This document shows positions 12,302-24,540 of a DNA stretch of 64,000 nucleotides, one piece after another. Position 1 is the stretch's first letter, and each line of letters opens with the position of its first letter. This DNA is from Lutjanus erythropterus (taxonomy: Eukaryota > Chordata > Actinopteri > Lutjaniformes > Lutjanidae). The translations under genes were made by a program, and so were the position numbers. A model generated the notes under the pieces. The model was not told where the DNA came from, did no database searches, and saw only the letters and a list, made by a program, of their open reading frames with translations. The stretch spans positions 32,888,801 through 32,952,800 of the forward strand of contig CM034597.1 in assembly GCA_020091685.1 (NCBI GenBank). The letters run 5' to 3'.

Positions 12302-14004
12302 CAGCTGGACTGGCCATTCTAGACAATGCTTGTGATTCCACCAGAAGTGCCGTGGCATGTCCCAGTAGTGGCTGTCCACTCCAATATTAAAATACGTGCA
12401 GTGTCTATTTTTTATGGATACCACTTGATTAGCACAGAGCAGATCGAATGAAGTCAGACACAGCAAAGCCAGGGAGAATCTGATTAATTTTCAAAATATA
12501 AGACCCCATGCAGACTCACGATCATAAAGAACGACCCCCTAGTTGGGCTAGGGGATGAGGGGTGTAACAATAAATAAATTTAACCAGGAGAAAAAGGAAT
12601 GAAGGAAAACTGAGACAAAAATGTAAACAAAGATTCTTTTATTAACAAATTATGTGCAAATAAGTTAGCAAGTTAAATAAAACAAAAGGGTTAACTTAAC
12701 CTACTAAATCAAACAACAAATACACACAAGACAGCGAGTGTCGTTGCTAACCAGGATGGCTGACAAAGACAAAGACAAGACCTTGTAAGCTGGTGAAGCT
12801 CACAAGCCACATGGAGCACCCAAACGAGTATCTTGCTAGCTAATGAGGCTAGCAAGATATATATACACAAATCAGTGACTTCACTAGCTGGGAGAGCTAG
12901 CAAAGCACATAACACAAACTACTTGCAGTCTAGCCTGCACCTGCAGGACTAGTCTGCCGAAATGCAGACCTCCATCTGCCTAATGGCCCACTGGCCCTGA
13001 CTGGCTGCACTCTCCAGGCTTTTAAGCACCAGGTCCTGATTGCAGAGCAGCTGCACCTGATGCCAATCACTGCAACCTGCAAGAGGGGAGGGGCAGAACC
13101 TGGGCACAGGAGAGCACAGCACCACACGGACACTGTGGCACATAACACCCCCTCCCATAAGATCAAACTATGAGTTTGAACAACACTACATACGTGCCAC
13201 AACACTACACACAGATCAAAAACAAAAGGGTTGCCATTCTTGCTGGGTGATGAACTGTAGCATCAAGGCCTTACATGCTAAACTATGCTAACTGAGCCAT
13301 ACTGATGCTAAAGGTCCAGCTGCAACTACCCAGTATTAAACACAAGTACCACATGGTACGTTAAGCACTGTCCCATCCTTACAACAAAAACTCCACTAGC
13401 CACACAACAACAACTTTCCCCAGATCCTGCCTAATGAAACTTTACCTACCTATCTTCTGGAGCTTGCTGGGCTCGAGGCAACTTATAGGCTTAACTTAAG
13501 TGGTTGAACCCTGAATAGCCTGCCCCCGTCAGAGAAATTCACCCCGCCCAGGATTAGCGCCGAAAATAAAAAAGGCAAAATAACAAAAGTGTGCCCGATG
13601 GAAAAGCTAAAGGGCAGCTTAGCTGGACACTCACCTGACTATCTGAGGAAGTTGCTAGACAATGGTTGGACGTCAAAGCACTAACACTTACCATGACAGT
13701 AAACAGAGACAACCTCAACACAAAGAAAACTTGCCTACACAATGTAACAGTTTCCTATTCCTTTTTCAGTATATTGGACGAAAGAAAGAAAAGAAACAAT
13801 TTAACCACTTACCCTGCTTATCCATGGTAGAAGCCCAAGGAGCAAGAAAAGAGGACCTAATCAACAAAATCTGAGCAAGTAAACATAATCAGGCGGGCAA
13901 AACACTCCACTGCTGAAATGCCTCTGAACTGCTGCTGTTGGGGCTTGCAGGCACGGATCAGAACCATGGTGCAGATATGCCATGCTTGGTGGAATCAACT
14001 GGTT
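12302..14004 (-). mobile_element. Second copy of the 456-bp element, split by an insertion
   Basis: The flanks 12302-12530 and 13781-14004 are, in reverse complement, colinear with 3173-2718. Matching landmarks include CAGACTCACGATCATAAAG, CCTGCTTATCCATG, CAGGCGGGCAAAA and AGAACCATGG. The two halves are separated by a 1.24-kb insertion. The element therefore existed here before the insertion arrived. Confidence 0.75.
12535..13776 (-). mobile_element. 1.24-kb insertion nested in an older element; possible LTR-element remnant
   Basis: The insertion is bounded by a candidate 4-bp duplication ACGA (12531-12534 and 13777-13780). On the minus strand a purine tract GGGAGGGGG lies directly before TGTTATGTGCCACAG (starting at 13147), as a polypurine tract precedes a 3' LTR. 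The following sequence runs to a possible ..TTGTTACA end near 12563. No gag or pol coding and no matching second LTR were found, so the LTR reading is tentative; the nested insertion itself is clear. Confidence 0.5.
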
Positions 14005-16689
14005 ACACACTGGAAGTTTGGCCATACTTCTGCTCAAAACCTTGGGTGACCAGTTTCACAGGATGCAAGTAATCGAAATCTGCATTCCTGCATGTGTGCA
14101 GACTATATTTGCAAAGATGCAAGGATGCAAGGTGATTTATTTATCATTTTCAATTCATTTTCTTATAGTTCCCTCCTTGATAGATTGATTGGATTTGATT
14201 GTAAAGACAAATAAAAAAATATAGAACAAACTAATTTATATGGTGGAGTGCTGAGGATGGATTTTCTTTCATGTCTTTATTTTCTGCAATCAACGTACTG
14301 GACATTAATTGCAACATTTAAAATGTTCTAAAATGGATGTAAGTAGCTGGGACACTAGGCTGGAAAGACCACAAGCTTATTTGGTCATGGTTCAGTGTGT
14401 AGTGCGACCAGCCAAGTCATGGCAGGACAACGATCATATGTAACCACCTAGAAAGATATAAATGTTGAGTAGTCTGATCTTGGCATTAGTCTTTATTAGG
14501 TTTTGATCAGAGGCCTTCTCTCAATGATCTGCAGCTGTCAGAAAACATTTTAAAAAACACCTGAAAAAGTAAAAAGTAGTAATCATAGCCCATGGACAAG
14601 CTGATTCAAACAGTTAAAAAGGACATGTGTTTCTTTTTTTTTTTGACGAACTTATGTACTTATGTTGTTGTCATTTGTAAAGTTGGCCTGGCTGTCTGTG
14701 AATTAAGACAAATCATAAATATTCAGCGTCATCTTGTTGGAACAAATGCTAAACAAAAACACTTTAAGTCACCACAGCAGGATGTAAATCCTCCCTCCTT
14801 AAAGTATTCATTTAAAGACTCATAAATTCAGCATTTAGTCAGACGAAAGCAGCCAGCCAGCGGCTCACGCTGTGCGTTGTGGTAGGGGGGTGAAGGCAGA
14901 ACAGCGACAGCTTGTCATTGTTTTTTCCCTCCCTAATTGTGGTTTGCTGACTGATATGTAGAATAGGCATCTCTTGTTCCGCCTCGCTTCTGTTTTTCAA
15001 GGAGGTGAAGCAATGCCGTGGATGTAGCTCTATAAATCAGTTGATGTCAGTGGAAAGCTGTTCAAAGTCTCTTAATGGGAAAAAGAAATAAGTGATTTTC
15101 GAGGTAACTTAATGATAAGAACTTCATGGAAAACATGTATTCATTAAAAGCAGCTATTCTATCCTCAACCTCGCAATCAAACATTAAAGGTAGTGTGCAG
15201 TGTTTTCTGAAGGCATGATGCATACTTGTGCTGTTTACATATGTCAGTAGAAATCTAAGCAGGTTTTTATTACTATTAACAAGGAACAGAAGGGTTTCAA
15301 AAGGTGGATGGGGTACAGAGATGGGAGTTCTCAGATCTTAGTGGGTCTCCCTCAGGCAAAACAGAAAAAAAAAAAAAAAAAAACGTCTACACAGGCAAAA
15401 CCAGTGTATGATCATCGCTTTTTAAGAAACTGTCATCTTTCTGATGATTAGTCAGGCAGATTTAGAGAGGTCTTTGAATATACTTGAGAGGGAGCGAAGC
15501 GCTGCGGTGACAGATGCCTGCCTGCCTTTTCCCATCAGGCACTGTTTTAAATTGTTTACAATGAAAAGTGCTAAAGGTTGATTTGATGTGGGTATGAATT
15601 CACGCTTCAGTGACGTTTACGGGAACCCTGTTTTTTGCATGTGATACAGGAACAGAGGGGAAAGTGGGATTTGGCCCTGGGCTTGATTGCCTTTTGTCAT
15701 CATCTCTGATGTCTGAACTCCGCATCTGTGCAGCTTTCCCCCTCCGCTTCTCCTCAGGGCCTCGGCAACAACACGGGCGAAAGGATAAATATAATAATTG
15801 CAGCTTTTAAGGCATTTGTAATAAAACCTCTGGAGAACACAATGCAAGTCTGATTGAAATAAGTTGATTCTAAAGGCGCACACTTGAAGAAGCTATTTTT
15901 TTCTTAGAGAGTATGAAGGTGAGGGGGGGGAAATATTCTTCAAACGTTGTTGGTGAATGTGTCAGTATTTGAGAGTCAGCACAGCAGTACTCGCTTGGAG
16001 AGGAAAATAATTGGCTGCACTGTGCGAAGGCATACACGTCAGTCTTCCTCGGTGCAGCCATGGATGTGATAACTCCTATGAATTTTGCATCTTTCAACAC
16101 TGGCTCTGTTTAGATGTTGCCGTGTATAGGCAATAAACATCCCTTAATGAAAGTCCACAATCAAAGAGCCACTTTTCCACTTTTTTTCATGCTACAACTC
16201 AACAACTTTTCCTTTTAATCAATGCCTGACCTTGTTTGTGTGTGTGCCTCCTAATGGTTGCTCAATGTTATGATTTGCACCGCTGCCATTAACATTTCTA
16301 TTATGTTAATTAGCCATGATTTAATGCCTCTGAGAGGACTTCAAAGGACAATGCCAGAAGACTAGCTGAGATGGAAAATGACAGGTTGCAGTATTTTGAT
16401 CCCTGTTAGTGAATCGCCCTTTGCAGAGTTTTTCCTCACTCGCTTCCTCTGAAGTTGTTTCACGCCTCCATGCTGGTTCTCACTTTAGGGGAGAAAAGTG
16501 GGAGAATGACTAATAACATTTCTATTATAAAAGCAGAACAGGAAGTGCATGTGTGTTTGAGTGAATGTGAATGTTCTGTAAGCTTCTAGCTCTCGTTTTT
16601 GCTTTAATAGAGGTAAAAGACAAATGCATTGTCGAGCACACAACTTGAAATCTGAATTTAAAGGTGTTGTATACTTAAGATGTTTTGTT
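14005..16689. other. Intergenic, no gene seen; includes an A19 tract
   Basis: No exon was recognised. A homopolymer A tract lies at 15365-15383. The part from about 14820 to 16560 has relatively little obvious repeat content and balanced composition, with homeobox-like TAATTA/TTAATTAG words. It could hold regulatory sequence, but that is not shown by the sequence itself. Confidence 0.45.
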
Positions 16690-17500
16690 TACTCAGTAAA
16701 AAGAGGGGGTGTCATCTGAACACTCACTGCTCACAAAACTTAAATTGTCAAATTAGGCCGTGTAGATCAAATATGGATCAGGATTATGTTACTAAATTGC
16801 CTGTTTCTTATGTAAAAATGTTTTCAGAAACATATTTTAGTGTTTTGATTGACCGTAATAGGAGATTGTGATCAGGCGGCTGCCATTTTCGCTTCTGATT
16901 TCCAAAGGAGACATCCAAAAACTCAGACCAGACAGTGTTGATAAAATATTCTGATACACTGGTTAATTCTCGCCTATTTTTTTTTTTTCAGAAACATATT
17001 TTATTGTACTGTTCAGCCAGGCGGTCACCATTTTGACTCTGATTTCCAGCAGAGACTCTTAAAACTCAGATCAAACTGTGGAACAAGACAGTGTTGTTCA
17101 AATATGGATCAATGTTCTGTTACTGCAATGCCTAATTCTACTTAAAAATGCTTTCAGAAACATATTTTAGTGTACTGTTTAGCTGTAATGCAAGAAACAC
17201 TGTAACCAGACGGCCCCCATTTTGGCTCTGATTATCAACACCTCCTGAAACTCAGGTCAAACTGTCAAACTCGGTGATGTTGATCAATTTTAAGAATTTA
17301 TTCAGACACATATTTTAGTGTACTTTAGCTTTAATACACAAAGTATCATAACCAGACGGCAGCCATTTTGGTTCTGGTTTCCAACAGAGACTCCTGAAAC
17401 TCAGATTAACTCTGACTCTCTCCTTAATTATTTTCTGACATATAATTTAGTGTACAGTTTAGTTACAATATGAGAATGGTACTCACCAGGTGTTGAAAAT
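16690..17500. repeat. Tandem array, about five diverged units of 135-165 bp
   Basis: Units share CAGAAACATATTTTAGTGTA, GTAACCAGACGGC-GCCATTTTGG, CTGATTTCCA-CAGAGACTC and AAACTCAGATCAAACTG. The CATATTTTAGTG-type word recurs near 16830, 16995, 17160, 17305 and 17440, giving spacings of about 165, 165, 147 and 135. The units have drifted considerably. A 63-codon frame at 16680-16871 falls in the array and is not a gene. Confidence 0.8.
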
Positions 17501-18859
17501 GGACACGGGGAAGATGGACTTGGCTAAATGTTGTATTTTGCATCTTTAACCAACCTTCTTCTTCCTAGTGAACACTGTCTCTAATATCGTCCTACACATT
17601 AATAACCCAAATTACAATAACCAGGGGTATTGAAGCATAAATGAAGATATGGCCCCATAGGCTTCACTGAGTGCAGAATTTATTATTTTTCGACATAGTT
17701 CCCATCGCTCCTCAATGACACTTTCTCACCTAAAAGTGCCCAGTGGCTTTCCACAGCCTGTCAGATTGTCATATATGGAAAGTACCCACAGCAGCGGCAG
17801 GACAGGAAGACACTAATAAGGTGACAAAATACAGAGCCAAGCATTTTCTAAGGGGAAAATGCTGCCACCATGATTTCATATAGAAAAGAAAATTAATGTG
17901 CCGCGCTACTCCAATCCTGAATCTTATCTGTCCCCTCAGAATTTTCAATAGTTATTGCCACCAAAATTGTCGGATTTCTCCAGGCTTTTTAGAAGGAAAA
18001 AAGTCAGTGTGATATACTCTCTATTTGCAGCTAATGCATAATGATTGAGAAAAATGCTTGCACAGTAACATTCATCTTTTCTTGACCAATGGCTTTTTGC
18101 ATTAATTTATTTCAGGAGAATGATGGAGAATTAGGATGCTCTGCTATACAGAAAGTAACTGCTGATAAATTGTATGCATGGACAAGAATTCTAGACGCTT
18201 GTTGTGAATGAAAATGAAATTCAGATGATTGACTTAAACATACAAACATATCATAACAAACGTGTAAATGCAGCTTCAAAGTCTAAAATCTCCCAGCCAA
18301 TGTTAAAGCTGAAGTTATAAATGGAAATTTTTAATTGCTGCATCTTGATAGCTGATGTCAATTAAGAGGCCCTGAGGGACTTGCTTGTTTTGAAAAGTGT
18401 TCATCGGAACAAAACTGACGCACGCGAGCCGACGGATGGAAGCTGTGGATCTCTTTTTTTTTTTTTTTGTCTCTCGTCAAGAGCCGCTCCATTGTGCTAA
18501 TGAACCTGTTTTCACTCTCAGCTTCACATCCACAGGAGAATCATTTCGAATACTGCAACCTCTCATCAGCACTTCATGGACTTCAACCTGGAGCTGTCAG
18601 TTTGATGCACAACATTCACCGGCTTGGCATAGAAAGTAAAAATGCTGCACATAAATATATGATTCAGAGGAGCCCGACACCAACAGACGTGCTATACATA
18701 GGAAGGCTAAGGCAGAACTTCTCTAAAGGCTATCTGAAACACCTGCACAGCTTACTGCACCATCCATTAGATATAGGCTAGTCTCAGATGGCCTATTCTC
18801 AATTGGACGAGATCATTAGTTTTGCTTGAGCCCCTATCACTACATAGACTTAACTGTTC
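17501..18859. other. Intergenic, no gene seen
   Basis: No exon recognised. A T-run of about 16 lies near 18452-18468. Two overlapping frames at 18397-18781 have no family signature. Confidence 0.5.
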
Positions 18860-19265
18860 TCTCACAAGGGACTTCCACCTGCAGTCCTGTGCATCACTTC
18901 TCCCCCCTGTGCCTCCTCCGCTTTTCACATTTCTTCTCCCCATGATGCCCCATCATCCTTTATTACACAGCTGTAGCCTTTCTCTTCATCCTGTTGTCTT
19001 TGTAGAAACTTTCCTCTTTTGGCTTCCTCATCCTCAGCTATGTTTTTCCTCAATTCTTTACCAACTTTCCTCTCCTCTTCTCGCTCCTCCTTCTCCTCCT
19101 CCCAGCCCGCATTCACTCTGTCCATTTGTTCTCCTCTCTATCATCACTGCCTCCTACAGTTCCCCCTTCCTCTCTGCTCCTTTTGTAACTCATCCACTAT
19201 TTTCTCCTGTCCTCTCTGCCTTGCTAAACAGAGCCCCACATTATCCCCCTCCTGCTTCTATCAGG
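18860..19265 (+). repeat. Pyrimidine-rich (CT-biased) tract
   Basis: About 400 bp of strongly C/T-biased plus-strand sequence with CCTCC, TTCTCC and CTCCTTC words and no regular period. This bias removes stop codons and explains the 150-codon frame at 18822-19274, which is Leu/Ser/Pro-rich low complexity. Confidence 0.65.
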
Positions 19266-22200
19266 GGTAGCTAGCCTGTCAGCCCCAAGCCTTAGTTAAT
19301 CACTCAGGCAGCCAGGCAGTCGGGCAGCTCGCTGCTAGCTCCCTGGACACTAATAGCAAGACAAGCACAGAGCGAGAGCAGGGAGGGTGGGTAGGACTCA
19401 TTAGGAATACAGGTATTTAAGGAAATGGTCCATTTCAAATCAAAAGATAATTTGTCTCCTGCTCAAGTAAAGGCTTTTTGTGAGACAGGCTGGAGTTATA
19501 TTAGGTCAGCTACAAATGTGAAGTGGTTGGGTTGTGCTGCCGGCTATGCCGGGGCCGGGCTGTTGACATTATCAATTTGAAGCTTGATAAATACTTCTTG
19601 TGTTTGGATGGCATATTTTATCCCCAAAAGAGTGGTTGGGTTTGCTACCCGAAGGCTTTTTTTATGCTGACTCCATGTTGCTGCCGTTCCGATGGGGCAG
19701 GACTCGATAAAGTTGAAATATGACCTCCATTTGCACAATGACATTACTTCAAATAAAAAAAAAGGTTGCTGTCAGGCCTCTGAGGTGATCAATGCTTTTC
19801 AACAAATCCCTCATTGGCCATTTTGTGTTTGCATGGCCAAATCAATACTGGTGCAAATAAAAAATTCATACCTAACAGGCAAATGGAACTAAGGGGTGAA
19901 TGACAGTACTTTTTATCCAGTAAGACGTGGTATATACAACAACTTCTTGTCTTACTTTTTATGGATCTATTCTTTATGCTCATGGGGTGAACTCAGTGAC
20001 ACCATAAGGGAAGCATATTCAAAGGTGTTAAGTGAGAAAATGAAACTTTTGAAAGAGGGAATATATGAACTGAGTTATATTGAAAGGTGTTAAGTGAGAC
20101 TATTTACCTTTTGAAAGCATTAATGCAATCCTCTTGCAAATGAAATGTTGGATTCATAACCAATAAAATGCAGCCTTGCTCAAGTTAATAAGCATTTGCC
20201 ACTACAATGTAACTTAACAGCATTCAGAATGACAGTCGCCCTGCATGAAAAAGCACAGCCACCTCATCTATCAGGGTCTGATATTACTGTCCTGTGTCTC
20301 GTCAGATTCAAAAGATCTCACCCACAGTCAGACTTCTTACAGCGAGTTGAGTTTAGTTAATAACCACAGTTTTTAGTTTTGCTGCTTAAATATTAACAAT
20401 ATTTGCCGACATGATGTTACTGCGTTCATGGAAATGTTGAAAAATTACTGAATGCAGCCTTTCAGATCATTACACCATCTTTCAAATCATGTCGAGCAGC
20501 ACAAAGTTTCCATGCGATTTTTTTATTTTGTGTTGTATTGATGTATGAGTGTTTTCTTTCACTTTAATGATAAGAAAGGCCGTTTTGCTAATGTAGTTAT
20601 GTAGTCCATGCGCACAGCAATGTCACAGCAGTCATGCTGCTGTGCCTTTTGCAAAAATACGCACAAAGTTTCTCCGTATTTCCTCTACATGCCACCCATC
20701 TGCTATTAGTCAGAATTTTTATGACCTGGCCTGCCTGACCTGTGGATTAAATGCAATGCTTGCATCATTTCAACATTTGGTTTTCTAACTTGGCAAACCT
20801 CTTCCTTTTAAATAATGACAGATTCTGTAATTGAAAGCAATATGCCAGTGGCAGGCGCACCTGGGAATGGGAGATGAGACTGGATTAATTCATGTTACAC
20901 CCAGAACAGACCAATAATTAATTAAGAGACTAGAGCACAATCCTTTTGCACCATACTTTGTGCACAGATTGTGCACAGTTTCAATAACAAAGAGTTGCAC
21001 ATGCCCTAAATCCAGTTGTACCATTCACTTTAGACCATGCACTATATATCATCTATGAACTACGGACATCTCAACCTGGACTCCCTTGATTGTATTTAAT
21101 GTCTCATTGGTAACAGAGGCAAACACCCCTACATCACACGTTTTTTGTGGGACTGTTTTAAAAAGCCAGCTTTTGTGGTGGCTAGTGTTAACAGACTTCA
21201 GACACATTTGTGTGACTGATATTACTGAGTCAATCTGAAGACCTACACTGTATTCCCTCCTGCAATTAAGAAACCGTTATATTACATTTTCCATGTCAAA
21301 GACTTTATCACTGTAAAACTGAGAGTCAACATTCTACCACACTGGGAGACATGTTCTAGTGATGCAGTAATTTTGGTTTTATGGCCTCAATCAGAATTCG
21401 CCCCAGAATTGCATTTTCCAAAAGGAAGAAGAAGCAATATCATATTCATTCAAAATCATGCATTGTTTTAATTTCCATCATTAGTAAGAAAGTGTTTATT
21501 TAGCATGATTCTGGATCAGATGTCACCAAGTCAGAAAAAAATCAATAAATAAAAAAGAGTCATAGATTAAATTAAGCCAAATAACAATGAAAAAGGTAAT
21601 CAAGAGCCATTTCTGTAAACTATTTTTGTGCAATTCAGGTGTGTGGCGAGTCAGCCAGAGAAGGACTGTTATTTCAAGCTCTATGGGCCCAAACGCATTG
21701 ATGCCTGAAGAACTTTTTCAGCAATCCAGTGAGCAGTTGTCATTGGGATGAATGTGGTGTCATCCTGGAACATAATGTCTTTATACATTCATGTTGTGGT
21801 CCCCTTCCATGCACTGTCAGTCGGGCGACCTAATGCTGACGTCTCTAAAGCAGCTGAGTCTACAGAGACAAAAGAATGTCAACGTGGCGTCATACCGTTG
21901 TTGCCTCTTGTAGCCGTGGTGGGCGCTGTTCACCAAAAGCTACTTAGCCTGGCTTCAAGGGTATATAAAGATTTTGACACAGCAAATAAAAATATCTCTG
22001 ATTAGAACACTTTTTTCATGTTGTTATGCAACACGGGTGCTCCTGTTATTGTGTCTGCCACATGCACTCCAAAAAATGTCCATTATCAATTAACAGAATG
22101 AGGAACACTTGCTGTACAAAAAAAAGAAAATGCAGCAGTACAGTGGGTGCAGAGGAAGTGGACCTGTCACCATGTTGACATCCCTGCTATTAGAGGAACA

Positions 22201-22884
22201 TTCTCAGGTGCAGTGGCTGGCAGTCTCCAGTGTTTACCAGGGAGCATCATTAGCCTGGCGTCTCACAGCCTTAAAATGTCATATATCCACAGTAATGAAC
22301 TGAGAGAGCACGCACTATTCCCAAACTTCCCTGCTGCAGCGCCCACATTAATCCAAATGCTCAAACTCTGCAACTCAAGTCCCTCCACTCATTAACAGTG
22401 GCAGATATCAAGATAGGAATAATGAGGAAGTGCCCGCAAGTCAGGACATATATTAAAGAAATGGAAAGAGCAGGAGAGGGGGAGAGAGAGGGAGAGAGAG
22501 GAGAGAAGAAGGTAGAAGGGGAGAGAGAGAATAAATCCTGTCATAAATGGGGGAAATACCCCAGAGAAATGGCCCGGGCTCGGATGACAAACAGCATGCA
22601 TTCATATTGTTTGGAGACGGTGACAGCAGCTTCTTTTAGTGCCAGAAACACAATCATAGGAATGTAAGTCTTGTAAAGTCTAACAAAATGTATAATAAAG
22701 ACTGCTTTCAAACAGAACGAGTGTTTGTAAAGAATAACATTCAGCTGTTTTCCATTTCTTGCTACTTTACATTCTACTCCACTGCAATTCATAGGCGAAT
22801 ATTGTACTTTTTACTCCTACATTTATTTGATAACTTTAGTTACTAGTAACTTTGCAGATTCAGGCTAATAATACAAAGAGGTTA
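19266..22884. other. Intergenic; small local duplication near 20.03 kb
   Basis: No gene recognised. A roughly 60-bp tandem duplication is visible at about 20020-20120: AAAGGTGTTAAGTGAGA occurs twice, each followed by CTTTTGAAAG. A GA-rich low-complexity tract lies at about 22468-22530 and explains the frames there. Confidence 0.5.
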
Positions 22885-23720
22885 GGATAACACTTTAGTC
22901 ATCCTGAGAGAAAAATTCACAGCTACATAAAATAAATACCTTAATGATGACTACTTAGTAACTACTTAGTATTATGTATCACTTTACTTAAAGGAGCATA
23001 AAAAGGGTAAGTAATCAAAAGAAAGTGAGGAACTGCTTAGTAACTGCTCATTATGATGCATCACTTTATTTTAGGAGGACCCAAAAAGAGTAAGCAATCC
23101 AAAAGATAATGATGAATTAAGGAGGAGCAACTTAGTAACTACTCAGTGTGATGTATCACTTTACTTTCGAGGGGCTCAAAAATAGTAAGTAACCATAAGG
23201 TAATAAAGGACTACTCACTAACTACTTAATATTATGTATCACTTTACTTTAGGGGACACAAAAATAGTAATGTAAAAGTAAAGTAATGTTCAAGTAATCA
23301 GTAATTAATGAGTCATCACTAGTTTCGTGCTGTTAACTACCCGGTTCAGAGTTAATGAGGAACCATTCATAAAGAAAGTGGTCAGTATAATTGATTCACA
23401 GATATTCATGAACTAATCATTACCCAGTAATTCACTGATGTGGGCTCTTTTAGTCTGTTTTCTAGTAACTCATTATTATCTACTATAAACAGTAGTCTTC
23501 CTTAAGGGATTATTAGGGAAGTACTTAATTACAAGGTCTTTCCTAAATTTGTTCCTCGTTATGTTCATTAGCCAGCTGTTAGCCAATCAGTGCCAACTCT
23601 ATAAAATTTGATTGGGAGTCATTAACTAATGGTTCACAAGCAGTTAGGTCCTCGTCTGTTCCTCACTTGTTCCCTTTAACTACTCAAATTTTTGTTCCCA
23701 ACTTTTTGGTAACAGAGTTA
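22885..23720. repeat. Dispersed element with an internal tandem array (four units of 82-97 bp)
   Basis: Four units carry TAGTAACTACTTAGTATTAT and TGTATCACTTTACTTT, with the GTATCAC word near 22975, 23057, 23154 and 23236. They are followed by related non-tandem sequence rich in AGTAACT and TTAACTA words to about 23720. The whole resembles a teleost dispersed element with expanded internal repeats. It is non-coding. Confidence 0.65.
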
Positions 23721-24299
23721 TGGCACCATGTTATGAGAGGTATGTGGTACTGTGGTATTGTTACTTTTCAGCATATCTTCAGTAAAAGATCTGAGCATTT
23801 CTTCCACCTCTCGTTATTTTATAGAAAAAAAAAGAAAGAAAATGTTGTATAAAACAGAATTTTTGAGTGTGTTCTACTACAATATTAAGTTAAGTGATGC
23901 ATATTAAACTTGAATAAAATCACATATACAGTAGATAGCATTATTCTAGCACTACCTCTGGTAGCAAATTTAAAGTTTTATTTGAGTGCATATTTGCAGA
24001 GCCTCCGAGCACATTCCAACCACAACCCAAGATGCAAATATACTACAGCAGTGTGTATCTATGATCCCAAAGCAGACGGGCTGAACCCAGAAAAGTAGTG
24101 GAATATTGTTGCTGATTCAGTACAACAAAGATAAAAAAAAAAAGAGACAAAAAAAGAATAGTCTGGTCTCTTCAAAACAGTGACAAATTAGTATGGAAAC
24201 CAATGAGATATAGTCTATTTCTTTGAGCCATAAGGCATTATTGTTTGCCTTCCATACATATTTATGTGCTATTGTTATAAGTTACAATGATATTTATTT
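23721..24299. other. Intergenic, no gene seen
   Basis: AT-rich sequence with short A-tracts. Nothing else recognised. Confidence 0.5.
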
Positions 24300-24540
24300 A
24301 TTAAGGCGTGAAGATTCTCAGTCATCCAGGTCACGGTATCTATAGGAGCCATATGGAGGTAACTGGACTTCCTTTGGGTTATTGAAGACCTTTCTTCTCT
24401 GATCCGAGAGGCTTCTTCAGTTCTTTTTTTTGAAAGGTATGTCTCTGCTTTCATGATGACATCCAGTGGACGACTGCAGAAAGCGGGAATGTTTAATGTA
24501 CTGGATCTTTGTGAAATTCCCAGAAACGTGACCAATTCTG
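24300..24540. repeat. Dispersed repeat with a GAGGCTTCTTCAGTTC motif
   Basis: Contains CATCCAGGTCACGGTATC, GGTAACTGGACTTCCTTTGG, GAAGACCTTTCTTCTCTGAT and CCGAGAGGCTTCTTCAGTTC, an order typical of a common fish dispersed sequence of uncertain class. The minus-strand frame 24275-24535 lies over it and is discounted. Confidence 0.45.

Noticed and set aside
18822..19274. 150-codon Leu/Ser/Pro-rich open frame
   Set aside because: It results from a pyrimidine-rich tract without stops; no domain, no family and no splice context.
16690..23420. Tandem arrays considered as CRISPR-like or regulated repeat systems
   Set aside because: Units are contiguous, diverged and lack unique spacers; the genome is eukaryotic.
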